NCBI RefSeq assembly: GCF_010726645.1
Contig: NZ_AP022563.1
Location: forward strand, 5,270,001-5,334,000
Direction: 5' to 3'
Length of the DNA: 64,000 nucleotides
DNA from: Mycolicibacterium duvalii
GTDB taxonomy: Bacteria; Actinomycetota; Actinomycetes; Mycobacteriales; Mycobacteriaceae
Part shown: piece after piece, positions 34,302 through 43,057 of the stretch
Layout: the number at the start of each line of letters is the position of its first letter
Position numbering within the stretch: the first letter of the stretch is position 1
Notes under the pieces: model-generated
What the model was told of the DNA's origin: nothing
Database searches by the model: none
Seen by the model: only the letters and a program-made list of their open reading frames with translations
Position numbers and translations under genes: made by a program

Positions 34302-35215
34302 CATCGGCCACGCTGGATCAGCCCGTCAAGGCCCCCACCTTCCAGGGGGTCAGTGCCCGCCGCAAGTTCACCAACAACCTGGCTACCGTGCTGGTCACCA
34401 CCTCGGTGGTGATCGCGCTGGTGCCGCTGGTGTGGGTGCTCTACACCGTCGTCGCCAAGGGCCTCGGGATCGTCACCTCCAGCACCTGGTGGTACAACTC
34501 GCAATCGGGTATGACGGCGTTCGCCGCGGGCGGCGGCGCCTACCACGCCATCGTCGGCACGCTGCTGCAAGGCCTGGTGTGTGCCCTGATCTCCATTCCG
34601 GTCGGCGTATTCGTCGGCATCTACCTGGTGGAGTACGGTGGCGGCACCCGGCTCGGCAAGGTCACCACCTTCATGGTCGACATCCTCACCGGGGTGCCCT
34701 CGATCGTCGCCGCGCTGTTCATCTACGCATTGTGGGTGGCCACGATGGGCTTCGAGCGTTCGGGCTTCGCGGTGTCGCTCGCCTTGGTGCTGTTGATGAT
34801 TCCGGTGATCGTGCGCTCCACCGAGGAGATGCTGCGCATCGTGCCGATGGACCTGCGCGAGGCCAGCTACGCACTCGGCGTGCCGAAATGGAAGACCATC
34901 TCGGCCATCGTGATCCCGACCGCGCTGTCGGGCATCGTCACCGGCATCCTGCTGGCCCTGGCCCGCGTGATGGGGGAGACGGCGCCGCTGCTCATCCTGG
35001 TGGGGTACTCGCAGGCGATCAACTTCGACATGTTCAGCGGATTCCAGGGCTCGCTGCCCGGCATGATGTTCGACCAGACCTCGGCCGGCGCGGGTGCGAA
35101 CCCGATCCCGACCGACCGGCTCTGGGGTGCGGCGCTGACCCTGGTCGTGTTGATCGCAGTGCTCAACGTCGGCGCCCGTTTCATCGCCAAATTCTTTGCC
35201 CCTAAAAAGGTCTGA
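34298..35215 (+). CDS. pstA: Phosphate ABC transporter permease PstA
   Basis: 305 aa from ATG 34298, whose ATG overlaps the pstC stop. Six membrane helices are expected: VTTSVVIALVPLVWVLY, LVCALISIPVGVFVGIYL, ALFIYALWVAT and so on. The EAA loop is MDLREASYALGVPKWKTIS. It pairs with PstC to form the channel. A long upstream in-frame extension on this strand is antisense/alternative-frame to pstC and not coding. Confidence 0.95.
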   Translation: MTSATLDQPVKAPTFQGVSARRKFTNNLATVLVTTSVVIALVPLVWVLYTVVAKGLGIVTSSTWWYNSQSGMTAFAAGGGAYHAIVGTLLQGLVCALISIPVGVFVGIYLVEYGGGTRLGKVTTFMVDILTGVPSIVAALFIYALWVATMGFERSGFAVSLALVLLMIPVIVRSTEEMLRIVPMDLREASYALGVPKWKTISAIVIPTALSGIVTGILLALARVMGETAPLLILVGYSQAINFDMFSGFQGSLPGMMFDQTSAGAGANPIPTDRLWGAALTLVVLIAVLNVGARFIAKFFAPKKV

Positions 35216-35238
35216 GCAGGTTTAGGAGACTGATTCAC

Positions 35239-36015
35239 ATGGCCAAGCGTCTGGACCTCAAGGACGTCAACATCTACTACGGCGCGTTCCACGCCGTGGC
35301 CGGGGTGACCCTGTCGGTGGAGCCGCGCAGCGTGACCGCGTTCATCGGCCCGTCGGGCTGCGGTAAGTCCACCGTGCTGCGCACGCTCAACCGCATGCAC
35401 GAAGTCATCCCTGGCGCTCGCGTCGAGGGCTCGGTGCTGCTCGACGGCGAAGACATCTACGGCCCGGGCGTGGACCCCGTCGGTGTGCGCAAAACCATCG
35501 GAATGGTCTTCCAGCGGCCGAATCCGTTCCCCACCATGTCGATTCGCGACAACGTGGTGGCCGGGCTGAAGTTGCAGGGGGTGCGCAACAAGAAGGTGCT
35601 CGACGAGACCGCGGAACGGTCGCTGCGGGGTGCCAACCTGTGGACCGAGGTCAAAGACCGGCTCGACAAGCCCGGTGGCGGGCTTTCCGGCGGTCAGCAG
35701 CAACGGCTCTGCATCGCCCGCGCCATCGCCGTGCAGCCCGACGTGCTGCTCATGGACGAACCGTGCTCGGCGCTCGACCCGATCTCCACGCTGGCGATCG
35801 AGGACCTGATCGCCGAGCTGAAGAAGGACTTCACCATCGTGATCGTCACGCACAACATGCAGCAGGCGGCCCGGGTGAGCGATCAGACGGCGTTCTTCAA
35901 CCTCGAGGCGACCGGCAAACCGGGCCGGCTGATCGAGATCGACGACACCGAGAAAATCTTTTCCAACCCCACCCAGAAGGCCACCGAGGACTACATCTCC
36001 GGTCGCTTCGGCTGA
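35239..36015 (+). CDS. pstB: Phosphate ABC transporter ATPase PstB
   Basis: 258 aa. Walker A GPSGCGKST, ABC signature GLSGGQQQR and Walker B VLLMDEPCSALDP are all present. It powers PstSCA phosphate import. A TAGGAG about ten bases before ATG 35239 serves as ribosome site. It is last in pstSCAB, with a strong bidirectional terminator just after it and phoU convergent. Confidence 0.97.
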   Translation: MAKRLDLKDVNIYYGAFHAVAGVTLSVEPRSVTAFIGPSGCGKSTVLRTLNRMHEVIPGARVEGSVLLDGEDIYGPGVDPVGVRKTIGMVFQRPNPFPTMSIRDNVVAGLKLQGVRNKKVLDETAERSLRGANLWTEVKDRLDKPGGGLSGGQQQRLCIARAIAVQPDVLLMDEPCSALDPISTLAIEDLIAELKKDFTIVIVTHNMQQAARVSDQTAFFNLEATGKPGRLIEIDDTEKIFSNPTQKATEDYISGRFG

Positions 36016-36034
36016 GAGACGCGGCACTACACAG

Positions 36035-36066
36035 AATCGCCCCACTTCACGCGAAGTGGGGCGATT
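36035..36066. terminator. Bidirectional terminator between pstB and phoU
   Basis: AATCGCCCCACTTC at 36035-36048 and GAAGTGGGGCGATT at 36053-36066 form a perfect 14-bp stem with a four-base loop (ACGC). The T residues after it on the plus strand and the A pair upstream allow it to end transcripts from both sides. Confidence 0.88.
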
Positions 36067-36087
36067 TCTTGGTCGGGCAGAAGGCCG

Positions 36088-36756
36088 TCAGCGCGGCGTG
36101 GAGATCTCCGCCTCTTCCGGCGTGTGTCCCGTGACCTGGAAGATCACCCGGCGGGCGACCTCGACGGCGTGGTCGGCGAAGCGCTCGTAGAACCGGCCCA
36201 GCAGCGTCACATCGACCGCCGCGGCCACCCCGTGCTTCCACTCGCGATCCATCAGCACCGAGAACAGGTGGCGGTGCAGGTCGTCCATCGCGTCGTCCTC
36301 TTCGCGGATCCGGGCGGCCTTCTCCGGGTCCCGCGTGCGCAACACCTCCTGGGCGCTGTGCCCGAGGTCAACGGCCACCCGGCCCATCTCGGCGAAGTAT
36401 CCGTTGACCTCTTCGGGCAGTGCGTGCTGGGGATGACGGCGGCGGGCGATCTTGGCCACATGCAGTGCCAGCGCGCCCATCCGGTCTATGTCGGCGACGA
36501 TCTGGATCGAGCTGACGATCGCGCGCAGATCACCGGCCACCGGAGCCTGCAGAGCCAGTAGCACGAAAGCGCTTTCCTCGGCGCGGACACTCATCGCGAC
36601 GATCTGGTCGTGATCGGTGATCACCTGCTCGGCCAAGGCCAGGTCGGCTTGCAGCAGCGCCTGGGTGGCACGCTCCATCGCCACGCCCGCCAACCCGCAC
36701 ATCTCACCGAGAAGGCTGGTCAGGGCATCCAACTGCTCGTGGTACGCGGTACGCAT
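36088..36756 (-). CDS. phoU: Phosphate signalling protein PhoU (PhoY2-like)
   Basis: 222 aa all-helical protein with two PhoU repeats. Metal-site-like segments: AVAGDLRAIVSSIQIVADIDRMG and FYERFADHAVEVARRVIFQVTG. It links Pst transporter state to the SenX3-RegX3 kinase, repressing the phosphate response when phosphate is plentiful; the mycobacterial orthologue is PhoY2 (Rv0821c). The convergent position after pstB and a PHO box upstream suggest feedback control. Confidence 0.95.
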   Translation of the reverse strand: MRTAYHEQLDALTSLLGEMCGLAGVAMERATQALLQADLALAEQVITDHDQIVAMSVRAEESAFVLLALQAPVAGDLRAIVSSIQIVADIDRMGALALHVAKIARRRHPQHALPEEVNGYFAEMGRVAVDLGHSAQEVLRTRDPEKAARIREEDDAMDDLHRHLFSVLMDREWKHGVAAAVDVTLLGRFYERFADHAVEVARRVIFQVTGHTPEEAEISTPR

Positions 36757-36762
36757 GTGTCA

Positions 36763-36768
36763 AGCCTA
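36763..36768 (-). promoter_or_regulatory. -10 element of phoU, leaderless spacing
   Basis: Minus-strand TAGGCT (TANNNT) with six bases before the ATG at 36756, so the mRNA would start on the ATG. There is no Shine-Dalgarno site upstream, in agreement with leaderless initiation. Confidence 0.6.
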
Positions 36769-36800
36769 CGGCCAGTGCCGAGTCCAAGTCACGAGCAGAC

Positions 36801-36818
36801 GGTGAACGACGGGTGAAT
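36801..36818 (-). promoter_or_regulatory. PHO box upstream of phoU
   Basis: On the minus strand ATTCACC-CGTC-GTTCACC: two seven-base repeats 11 bases apart, differing by one base from the pstS box. It lies 33-50 bases upstream of the leaderless -10, a normal activator position for RegX3. Confidence 0.65.
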
Positions 36819-36840
36819 CCCACCTGGCCAAATGGCGAGA

Positions 36841-38823
36841 TCAGTCGCAGCTGGTGTCTGCGGCGTTGGTGACGGTGAGGTCTTCGGGAAGCGCGGTGGC
36901 GGCGCCGTCCCTGGTCCCGCGAATGACCTGTACCTGCATCGAGGTTCCGCTGGGCGGTGGCGCCGACACCGAGGAGAAATCGCTCCCCAGCACGACCTGG
37001 ACGACGTCGGCCATGCCGTTCACCCGTTCCAGGGTCGCGTCCGGGAACGACGCGGCCACGGTCGCGGCGGCTTCCTCGTTGCCCGGCGAGAAGAACACCG
37101 TCGTCTGCTCCAGCGGTCCCGGATAGTCGTCCGGGTTGCTCACGTTGAACCCGTAGGCCTGCAGCGCGTCGGCGGCGCTCGCGGCCAGGCCGGACTGTGC
37201 CGTCGAGTTCGACACCTGCACCGTCACGTCGGACGGGCTGGTGGTCACCGCATTGATGACCGACGGCGCCGAGGACGGGTCGGCGGCCTCCCCGGCGGCG
37301 CCGTTGGCCAGGGACTCCGGGGTGCCCGGGACCGGGGTGTTGTCCGGCAGCCGTTCCTCGGGCAGGGGGTCGTCATTGATGATCGCGTCGAACAGAGCGC
37401 GCATGTCGTCGGTCCGCGGGATCTCGTTGCCCCACTCGTCGGCGTAGCCGACGGTGGGGACGGTGACGAAGGTGATGCGTCCCGCGGTCACGCCCTGCAC
37501 CGACTGGCCGAGGTCCACCAGATCCTTGGTGGTCAGGTTGTCGACGTAGCTGTCCCCGATGAACATGTTCACGACGTTGTTGAGCTTGGACAGCGAGAAG
37601 AAGGTCTCCTTGCTGATCAGCGAGCGCAGCAGCGACGCCAGGAACAGCTGCTGCCGCTTGATCCGGCCGTAATCGCCGTTGTTCTCGGTGGTGACCGAGC
37701 GGGCCCGCACATAGTTCAGGGCGGTGTGGCCGTCGACGACCTGGCGTCCGGCGCGGGGAAGCACGGTGCCCAACTCGTAGTCCTCGATCGGTGTCGTGCT
37801 GCACACCTCGACGCCGCCCAACGCGTCGACCATCTTCGAGAAGCCGGCGAAGTCGACGGCCATGAACCGGTTGACGTGCAGACCCGACAGCTTCTGGATC
37901 ACCTTGACCAGACACTTGGGTCCGCCCACGGCGAAGGCCGAGTTCAGCTTGTACTCGGTGTACACCTCGTCCTTGCCGTACATCGGCGATTCCTCGTCCA
38001 TGATCGGCCCGTACTCGCGCGTCTCGGGGTCCCACGGCTCGCAGAGCATCGGCTCGATCTCGAGGTCACGGGGGAACGACACCGCCACCACCCGCTTCCG
38101 GTTGGCGGGGATGTTGACCAGCATGACGGTGTCCGACCGGGCGCCGGCCACGTCCTCGGTGGTCCCGGCACCCATGTCGAGGTTCTCGCCGAGGCGGGTG
38201 TCGGTGCCGACGATCAGGAAGTTCTCGTCGCCGAACTGCGCGTTCGGGTCGAGGATGTCGCGGGAGTCGGGATCGAGCGCCGAGACCTTGTTCAGCAGGT
38301 TGTTCTTGGCCGACTGCCACTGCCAGGCGCCCCCGGTGAGGATCAGCGCCAGGATGGCCACCAGGGCGGCGGCGGTGCGGCCGGCCAGCAGGGTGCGCCG
38401 CCGAGCGCGGCGCGGGCGGCGGGCCGGGCCGGGGTGGGGCGGGAGCGTGGGCCCGCCCAGGCGGGGCACCTCGGACTCCGGGGCCACCACGGGCAGGACC
38501 GCGGTGTCGAGTTCGTCGGCCGGGTACGGTTCGGCCTCGAGTTCCGGTGCGGTTTCAGGTGCGGGCTCGGGCTCGGCGCGGTGGCGCCGCGGTGTCCTCG
38601 GTGGCGAGCCGCCGTGGATCTTGGCGATCAGGTCGGCGACGGTGACGTGGCCGGTGCTGTCCTCGGGGGCGGATTCGGACGGAAGAGGCTCGAGCGCGCG
38701 CTCCCACGGCGCGGCGCCTGGCGTCGGGCGTGAGGTTCGGGTAAGCCAGTCATTGTCGAACCCGTCACCGGGCAGGGGACGGCCACGATTGGCAGCGGCG
38801 TCCTGCTTGTCGCCGTCGCTCAT
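36841..38823 (-). CDS. LytR-CpsA-Psr (LCP) family cell-wall glycopolymer ligase
   Basis: 660 aa. Residues 1-145 are cytoplasmic, acidic and proline-rich, ending in a basic run (ARRPRRARRR). One membrane segment follows (AAALVAILALILTGG, ~151-165). The extracellular LCP domain starts near 205 (GTDTRLGENLD, SDTVMLVNIPANRKRVVAVSFPRDL) and includes VDALGGVEVC and HTALNYVRARS. A C-terminal LytR_C domain lies at ~540-640 (VSNSTAQSGLAASAAD). LCP proteins attach wall polymers such as arabinogalactan to peptidoglycan. This corresponds to Rv0822c; the acceptor is not shown by sequence. Confidence 0.92.
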   Translation of the reverse strand: MSDGDKQDAAANRGRPLPGDGFDNDWLTRTSRPTPGAAPWERALEPLPSESAPEDSTGHVTVADLIAKIHGGSPPRTPRRHRAEPEPAPETAPELEAEPYPADELDTAVLPVVAPESEVPRLGGPTLPPHPGPARRPRRARRRTLLAGRTAAALVAILALILTGGAWQWQSAKNNLLNKVSALDPDSRDILDPNAQFGDENFLIVGTDTRLGENLDMGAGTTEDVAGARSDTVMLVNIPANRKRVVAVSFPRDLEIEPMLCEPWDPETREYGPIMDEESPMYGKDEVYTEYKLNSAFAVGGPKCLVKVIQKLSGLHVNRFMAVDFAGFSKMVDALGGVEVCSTTPIEDYELGTVLPRAGRQVVDGHTALNYVRARSVTTENNGDYGRIKRQQLFLASLLRSLISKETFFSLSKLNNVVNMFIGDSYVDNLTTKDLVDLGQSVQGVTAGRITFVTVPTVGYADEWGNEIPRTDDMRALFDAIINDDPLPEERLPDNTPVPGTPESLANGAAGEAADPSSAPSVINAVTTSPSDVTVQVSNSTAQSGLAASAADALQAYGFNVSNPDDYPGPLEQTTVFFSPGNEEAAATVAASFPDATLERVNGMADVVQVVLGSDFSSVSAPPPSGTSMQVQVIRGTRDGAATALPEDLTVTNAADTSCD

Positions 38824-39041
38824 CTTCGTACCGGCCCTCCAGCTCGTACGGTTTCGCGGTGAGTGTCCGCGTCACAGCGCACCGGCACCCAGCATGCCGA
38901 GCGCTTACCTGTCGTCATGGCGCAATGGTCCTGGCCCCGCCAGTGGAGCCGAACAGCGTGGCTCTCCATCGTACTGAGACATCCTGAGAGATAGCTAGCC
39001 GAGTTAAGTGTCAGAAATCTCTCGAAATGGTCTCGGGGACG

Positions 39042-40139
39042 CTAGCCGCCGGAGTGCATGACGTCGGCACCGGCCGGAACCGTGCAGTCATCGGGGTCGT
39101 CCAGCCAGCCCTCGGGCAGCGTCACCGATGCGGCCGAACCCTGCCGACCGCGCGGACCGTGCGCCGCAGCCGGAAACGGCACGTCGGGGTCGAGCTGACC
39201 GAGCAGGTCATCGAGCTCGGAAATGGTCTTGACCAGCGCCAGCGACCGGCGCAGATCGGCTCCGGCGGGGAATCCGTGCAGATACCAGGCCACGTGCTTG
39301 CGGATGTCCCGCATTCCTTTGTCCTCTCCGAAGTGGGCGGCCAGCAGCTCACCGTGCCTTCGGATGATCGCCGCGACCTCGCCCAACGTGGGTGGAGTCG
39401 GCGGCACCGCCCCGGAAAAGGCGGCCGAGAGCTCGGCGAACAGCCAGGGCCGCCCCAGGCAGCCACGGCCGATCACCACACCGTCGCACCCGGTCGCGGC
39501 CATCATGGCCAGCGCGTCTCGGGCGTCGAAGATATCACCGTTGCCGAGCACCGGGATGTCACGGACGTGGGCCTTGAGCGCGGCGATCTGGTCCCAGTCG
39601 GCCTGCCCGGAGTAGCGCTGCGCAGCGGTGCGGGCGTGCAGCGCCACCGCCGCGGCGCCCTCGTCCTGCGCGATGCGTCCGGCGTCGAGGTGGGTGTGGT
39701 GGTCGTCGTCGATCCCGATGCGGAACTTGACGGTGACCGGAATGTTGGTGCCCTCCGTAGCGGCAACAGCGGCGCGCACGATATGGCCGAACAGCCGGCG
39801 CTTGTAGGGCAGCGCGGCGCCGCCGCCGCGCCGGGTCACCTTGGGCACCGGGCAGCCGAAGTTCATGTCGATGTGGTCGGCCAGGTCCTCGTCGACGATC
39901 ATCTTCGCCGCGGCGTAGGTGTTGGCCGGGTCGACGGTGTAGAGCTGCAGCGATCGCGGCGACTCGGCGGGCGCGAAGGTGGTCATGTGCATGGTCACCG
40001 GGTGCCGCTCGACCAGGGCGCGGGCGGTGACCATCTCGCACACGTACAACCCGCTGACGGTCCCGGCCCGGCTGAGCTCGAGTTCGCGGCACAGGGTGCG
40101 GAACGCGACGTTGGTCACCCCGGCCATCGGCGCCAGCAC
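39042..40139 (-). CDS. dusB: tRNA-dihydrouridine synthase (DusB-type)
   Basis: 365 aa from GTG 40139. FMN enzyme reducing uridines in tRNA D-loops. Motifs: LAPMAGVTNVAFRTL, DHIDMNFGCPVPKV with the catalytic Cys, VTVKFRIGID, ALHARTAAQRYSG and VLGNGDIFDARDAL, and the C-terminal helical D-loop domain (HFGEDKGMRDIRKH). Start problem: family-conserved residues LRIGPIALRSPV lie in frame upstream of the GTG, but no ATG, GTG or TTG precedes them. A CTG at 40173-40175 would align with the E. coli DusB start. True start unresolved. Confidence 0.9.
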   Translation of the reverse strand: MLAPMAGVTNVAFRTLCRELELSRAGTVSGLYVCEMVTARALVERHPVTMHMTTFAPAESPRSLQLYTVDPANTYAAAKMIVDEDLADHIDMNFGCPVPKVTRRGGGAALPYKRRLFGHIVRAAVAATEGTNIPVTVKFRIGIDDDHHTHLDAGRIAQDEGAAAVALHARTAAQRYSGQADWDQIAALKAHVRDIPVLGNGDIFDARDALAMMAATGCDGVVIGRGCLGRPWLFAELSAAFSGAVPPTPPTLGEVAAIIRRHGELLAAHFGEDKGMRDIRKHVAWYLHGFPAGADLRRSLALVKTISELDDLLGQLDPDVPFPAAAHGPRGRQGSAASVTLPEGWLDDPDDCTVPAGADVMHSGG

Positions 40140-40204
40140 GACCGGGCTGCGCAGCGCGATCGGCCCGATCCGCAGGGACCGGGCCGACGCGTGCGCAGTG
40201 TCGG

Positions 40205-41212
40205 TTACGACGCTGATGATCCCACCAACTGGGCCTTGGCCGCCTTCTTCTCGGCCATCTGAGCCAGCCGTGCCTCGCGCCGCTGCTTGGCGATCTCGAA
40301 CTTGTCGACGGCGTCCTGCAGTTCGTCGACCAGCGCGCCGAGGTCGTCGCGCATCCGTGCGCTCTCGCCGTTGAAGTCCTCACGCTCGAAGATGCGCCAC
40401 TTCTTGAGCACCGGCATCACGATGTCGTCGAGGTGGATCCGCGGGTCGTAGACCCCGCCCGAGGCGATCGTCACCGCACGACGACGGAAATCCGGGATGG
40501 TGTAACCGGGCATCTTGAAGTTGCGCAGCACCTTGTGCAGGGACTTCATCGCCTGGTTCGGCGCGATCTCGAACCCGGCCTCGGACACGTCGCGGTAGAA
40601 GATCATGTGCAGGTTCTCGTCGGCCGAGACGCGCTGCAACAGCTGATCAGCGATCGGGTCCTCACACGCCTTGCCGGTGTTGCGGTGCGAGACGCGGGTC
40701 GCAAGCTCCTGGAACGTCACGTAGATGACGGAGTCGAACAGGCTCTCGGCGAACAGTTCAATGCCGCCTTGCTGGTTCTGGCCAGGGGAGAAACCGCGCG
40801 TCATCTGCTCCAAGCGCAACATCTCCAGCTCCACCGGGTCGATGTTGCGGGTGACCACCAGGTAGTCGCGCAGCGCGATGCCGTGCCGGTTCTCCTCGGC
40901 GGTCCACCGGTTCACCCAGAAGCCCCACGGCCCGTCCATGCTGAAGTTCATCGCGATCTCGCGGTGGTACGACGGCAGGTTGTCCTCGGTGAGGAGGTTG
41001 GTCAGCATCGCGACCCGGGCGACTTCGGAAAGCTTGGACTGCTCGGGGTCCCAGTCCTGGCCGCCGAGGGCGTAGTAGTTCTTGCCGTCGGACCACGGGA
41101 TGAAGTCGTGCGGGTTCCAGTCCTTCTTCATCTGCATATGGCGATTGACCAGCGGCTCGACGACGGGCTCGAGCTCGGTCAACAGCTGCAGGTCGGTCAG
41201 GTCTTTCGACAC
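40205..41212 (-). CDS. desA1: Acyl-ACP desaturase (DesA1-type, soluble diiron)
   Basis: 335 aa from GTG 41212, with GGGAGG just upstream. Ferritin-like diiron desaturase: ligands in TEDNLP (Glu76), EENRH (Glu107/His110), Glu169 in TFQEL, and DENLH (Glu199/His202). In mycobacteria DesA1 introduces a double bond in mycolic-acid precursors carried on ACP. It sits just upstream of dusB. The C-terminal ~45 residues are a helical lysine- and arginine-rich tail. Confidence 0.94.
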   Translation of the reverse strand: MSKDLTDLQLLTELEPVVEPLVNRHMQMKKDWNPHDFIPWSDGKNYYALGGQDWDPEQSKLSEVARVAMLTNLLTEDNLPSYHREIAMNFSMDGPWGFWVNRWTAEENRHGIALRDYLVVTRNIDPVELEMLRLEQMTRGFSPGQNQQGGIELFAESLFDSVIYVTFQELATRVSHRNTGKACEDPIADQLLQRVSADENLHMIFYRDVSEAGFEIAPNQAMKSLHKVLRNFKMPGYTIPDFRRRAVTIASGGVYDPRIHLDDIVMPVLKKWRIFEREDFNGESARMRDDLGALVDELQDAVDKFEIAKQRREARLAQMAEKKAAKAQLVGSSAS

Positions 41213-41223
41213 GACACCTCCCA

Positions 41224-41251
41224 GTTATCTGTACCTGATGGTTGCAGTCAA
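41224..41251 (-). promoter_or_regulatory. Promoter of desA1
   Basis: On the minus strand TTGACT at 41251-41246 and GATAAC at 41229-41224, spaced by 16 bases: a good sigma-A-type promoter just upstream of the GGGAGG/GTG start of desA1. The surrounding sequence is clearly more AT-rich than the average here. Confidence 0.7.
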
Positions 41252-41315
41252 TATATCTGTGTAACTCGGTGACATTCAAGCCACCGCGCCGCAGGTCACA
41301 CGCAGGGGAAAGGTG

Positions 41316-41900
41316 TTATGAAGTTGTTGCGCCGCTGAGCAGAAGCTCAACACAGTGGTCGATGAACTGCTCCCGAGTCGCGGTCAGCCTGCCGTCGAGG
41401 TATGCGGTGAACAATGCAGTGAGTGCCCCGATCAGCCCGGTGGCAATCATGGCCTGGACGGTCGGATCGGTGATCCGGGTCAGCTTGCGTTGCAGCAGAT
41501 CGATGAAGTTGGGCATCCAGCGGGCGCCCGAGCGCGCCAGGACGGGCTCGGCCTCAGGGGCCAGGAGCAGCACACGGCCGCGCGCGGGGTCGTCGACCAT
41601 CAGGGAGACGAATCGCTCGACTGCGTCGCGGGGGCTCTCCGATTTCCTCAGCGTCGCCATCGCGGTGGTGCACACCTCATCGTAGACGGCGGCGACGTAA
41701 TCGTCTCTGTCGGTGAAGCTTTCGTAGAAGTAGCGTTCGGTCAGGCCGGCCGCGCGGCACACCGCCCGCACCGTCAGGCCGGGGCCCTCGCGGCTGCCGA
41801 GGGCGGCGATACCGGCGGCGATCAACTCGTCACGGCGCAGCGCCTGGCGATCCGACAGCGGGACCCCGGACCATCTGCCTCGTCGTTGACCTGACCGCAC
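41316..41900 (-). CDS. TetR family regulator (divergent from DUF2236 gene)
   Basis: 194 aa from GTG 41900, AGGAGG three bases upstream. Helix-turn-helix: LRRDELIAAGIAALGS, LTVRAVCRAAGLTERYFYESF. The C-terminus is a helical ligand domain (MIATGLIGALTALFTAYLDGR). The long in-frame extension to 42857 on this strand is antisense to the DUF2236 gene and not coding. Divergence from that gene over a near-palindromic site (41921-41938) suggests it regulates itself and its neighbour. Similar to the Rv0825c position. Confidence 0.88.
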   Translation of the reverse strand: MRSGQRRGRWSGVPLSDRQALRRDELIAAGIAALGSREGPGLTVRAVCRAAGLTERYFYESFTDRDDYVAAVYDEVCTTAMATLRKSESPRDAVERFVSLMVDDPARGRVLLLAPEAEPVLARSGARWMPNFIDLLQRKLTRITDPTVQAMIATGLIGALTALFTAYLDGRLTATREQFIDHCVELLLSGATTS

Positions 41901-41920
41901 AGCCCTCCTAAGCTCACTTC

Positions 41921-41938
41921 TGACAACGTGTGTAGTCA
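41921..41938. promoter_or_regulatory. Predicted TetR operator between divergent genes
   Basis: TGACAACGTGTGTAGTCA has symmetry TGAC-N-AC-N4-GT-N-GTCA (12 of 18 positions symmetric). It lies 21 bases upstream of the regulator's start and 34 bases upstream of the DUF2236 GTG. Its size and placement fit a TetR dimer site. Confidence 0.6.
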
Positions 41939-41972
41939 AAACTTCGTGACGCGTCGAACAGGAAGAGCGCCA

Positions 41973-42992
41973 GTGACTCAAGATACGTCCGCAGCGTGCC
42001 CGGCCGACAGTGACTCGGGCAGCGATGACGCCGTGGTCGCGACCGGCTGCCCGGTGACGTCCGGCGGTTACGACGACCTGCCGGCAGCGCTCGGCCCCGA
42101 CTCGCTGACGTGGAAGTACTTCGGTCAGTGGACCGGGCTGTTCCAAGGCCCGTGGGCGGGCTCGATGCAGAACATGCACCCGCAGTTGGGCGCGGCCGTG
42201 CAGCAGCACTCGATCTTCTTCCTGGAGCGCATCCCGCGGCTGCTGCGCTCGATCTATCCGATCGGCGGGGTGGTCTTCGACGGCGACCGGGCCCCGCAGA
42301 CCGGCGCGGAGGTGCGGGATTACCACATCGGCATCAAGGGCGTCGACGACCAAGGGCGGCGCTACAGCGCGCTGAACCCCGACGTCTTCTACTGGGCGCA
42401 CGCCACATTCTTCAAGTCCACGCTGCTGGCGGCGGAGCGGTTCCATGGCGGGCTGACCGACGACCAGCGCCGCCAGCTGTTCGACGAACACGTGACGTGG
42501 TACCGCATGTACGGCATGAGCATGCGGCCGGTGCCCGGGAGCTGGGAGGAATTCGAGCAGTACTGGGACCACATGTGCCGCAATGTTCTCGAGAACACCT
42601 GGGCGGCACGCGAAGTGCTGGACCTGACCACCATGCCCAAACATCCGTCGCTGGAGTGGGTGCCGGACTGGGCCTGGCGGTTGAACCTGCTGGTGATGCA
42701 GCGGTTCCTGGTCTTCATGACCGTCGGTCTGTACGACGAGCCGGTGCGTGAACTCATGGGCTTCACCTGGTCGCCGCGACAAGAGTGGATCCACCGGCGT
42801 GTCGGCAACGTCCTGCACCTGGCCACGACGGTGCTGCCGAAGCGGTGGCTGATGCACCCGCGCAAGCGCTCGGCGATGGATCGCGCCGTCGGCCGGGCAC
42901 CCGCCGACTCGCCGCTGGTGCAGACGCCGGCACGTAACCTGCCGCCGGCCGAATACCGTGGTCAGCCGCAGTTCTACTGCCCGAACGTCTGA
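41973..42992 (+). CDS. DUF2236 / MpaB-like oxygenase-family protein (Rv0826-like)
   Basis: 339 aa from GTG 41973 with AGGAAG seven bases upstream; GTG 41928 would lie in the operator and is rejected. The family's oxygen/haem-like signature is seen around YFGQWTGLFQGPWAG, YWAHATFFKSTLL and VTWYRMYGMSMRPVPGSW. The family includes latex-clearing-protein and MpaB-like haem proteins; most mycobacterial members are of unknown substrate. Likely under the neighbouring TetR. Confidence 0.85.
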   Translation: MTQDTSAACPADSDSGSDDAVVATGCPVTSGGYDDLPAALGPDSLTWKYFGQWTGLFQGPWAGSMQNMHPQLGAAVQQHSIFFLERIPRLLRSIYPIGGVVFDGDRAPQTGAEVRDYHIGIKGVDDQGRRYSALNPDVFYWAHATFFKSTLLAAERFHGGLTDDQRRQLFDEHVTWYRMYGMSMRPVPGSWEEFEQYWDHMCRNVLENTWAAREVLDLTTMPKHPSLEWVPDWAWRLNLLVMQRFLVFMTVGLYDEPVRELMGFTWSPRQEWIHRRVGNVLHLATTVLPKRWLMHPRKRSAMDRAVGRAPADSPLVQTPARNLPPAEYRGQPQFYCPNV

Positions 42993-43057
42993 CGGGCCGG
43001 GGCCCGTACTGCGGCGCGTCGGGTTTGCATCGGCGCCGCACTGGCTAACTTGAAGGA

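Noticed and set aside
36832..38733. Long plus-strand frame over the LCP gene
   Set aside because: LCP and LytR_C domains are on the minus strand; the opposite frame has no motif and is a GC-skew shadow.
41901..42857. Upstream extension of the TetR frame antisense to the DUF2236 gene
   Set aside because: TetR similarity begins near 41860 and the DUF2236 motifs are on the plus strand; GTG 41900 has a good ribosome site.
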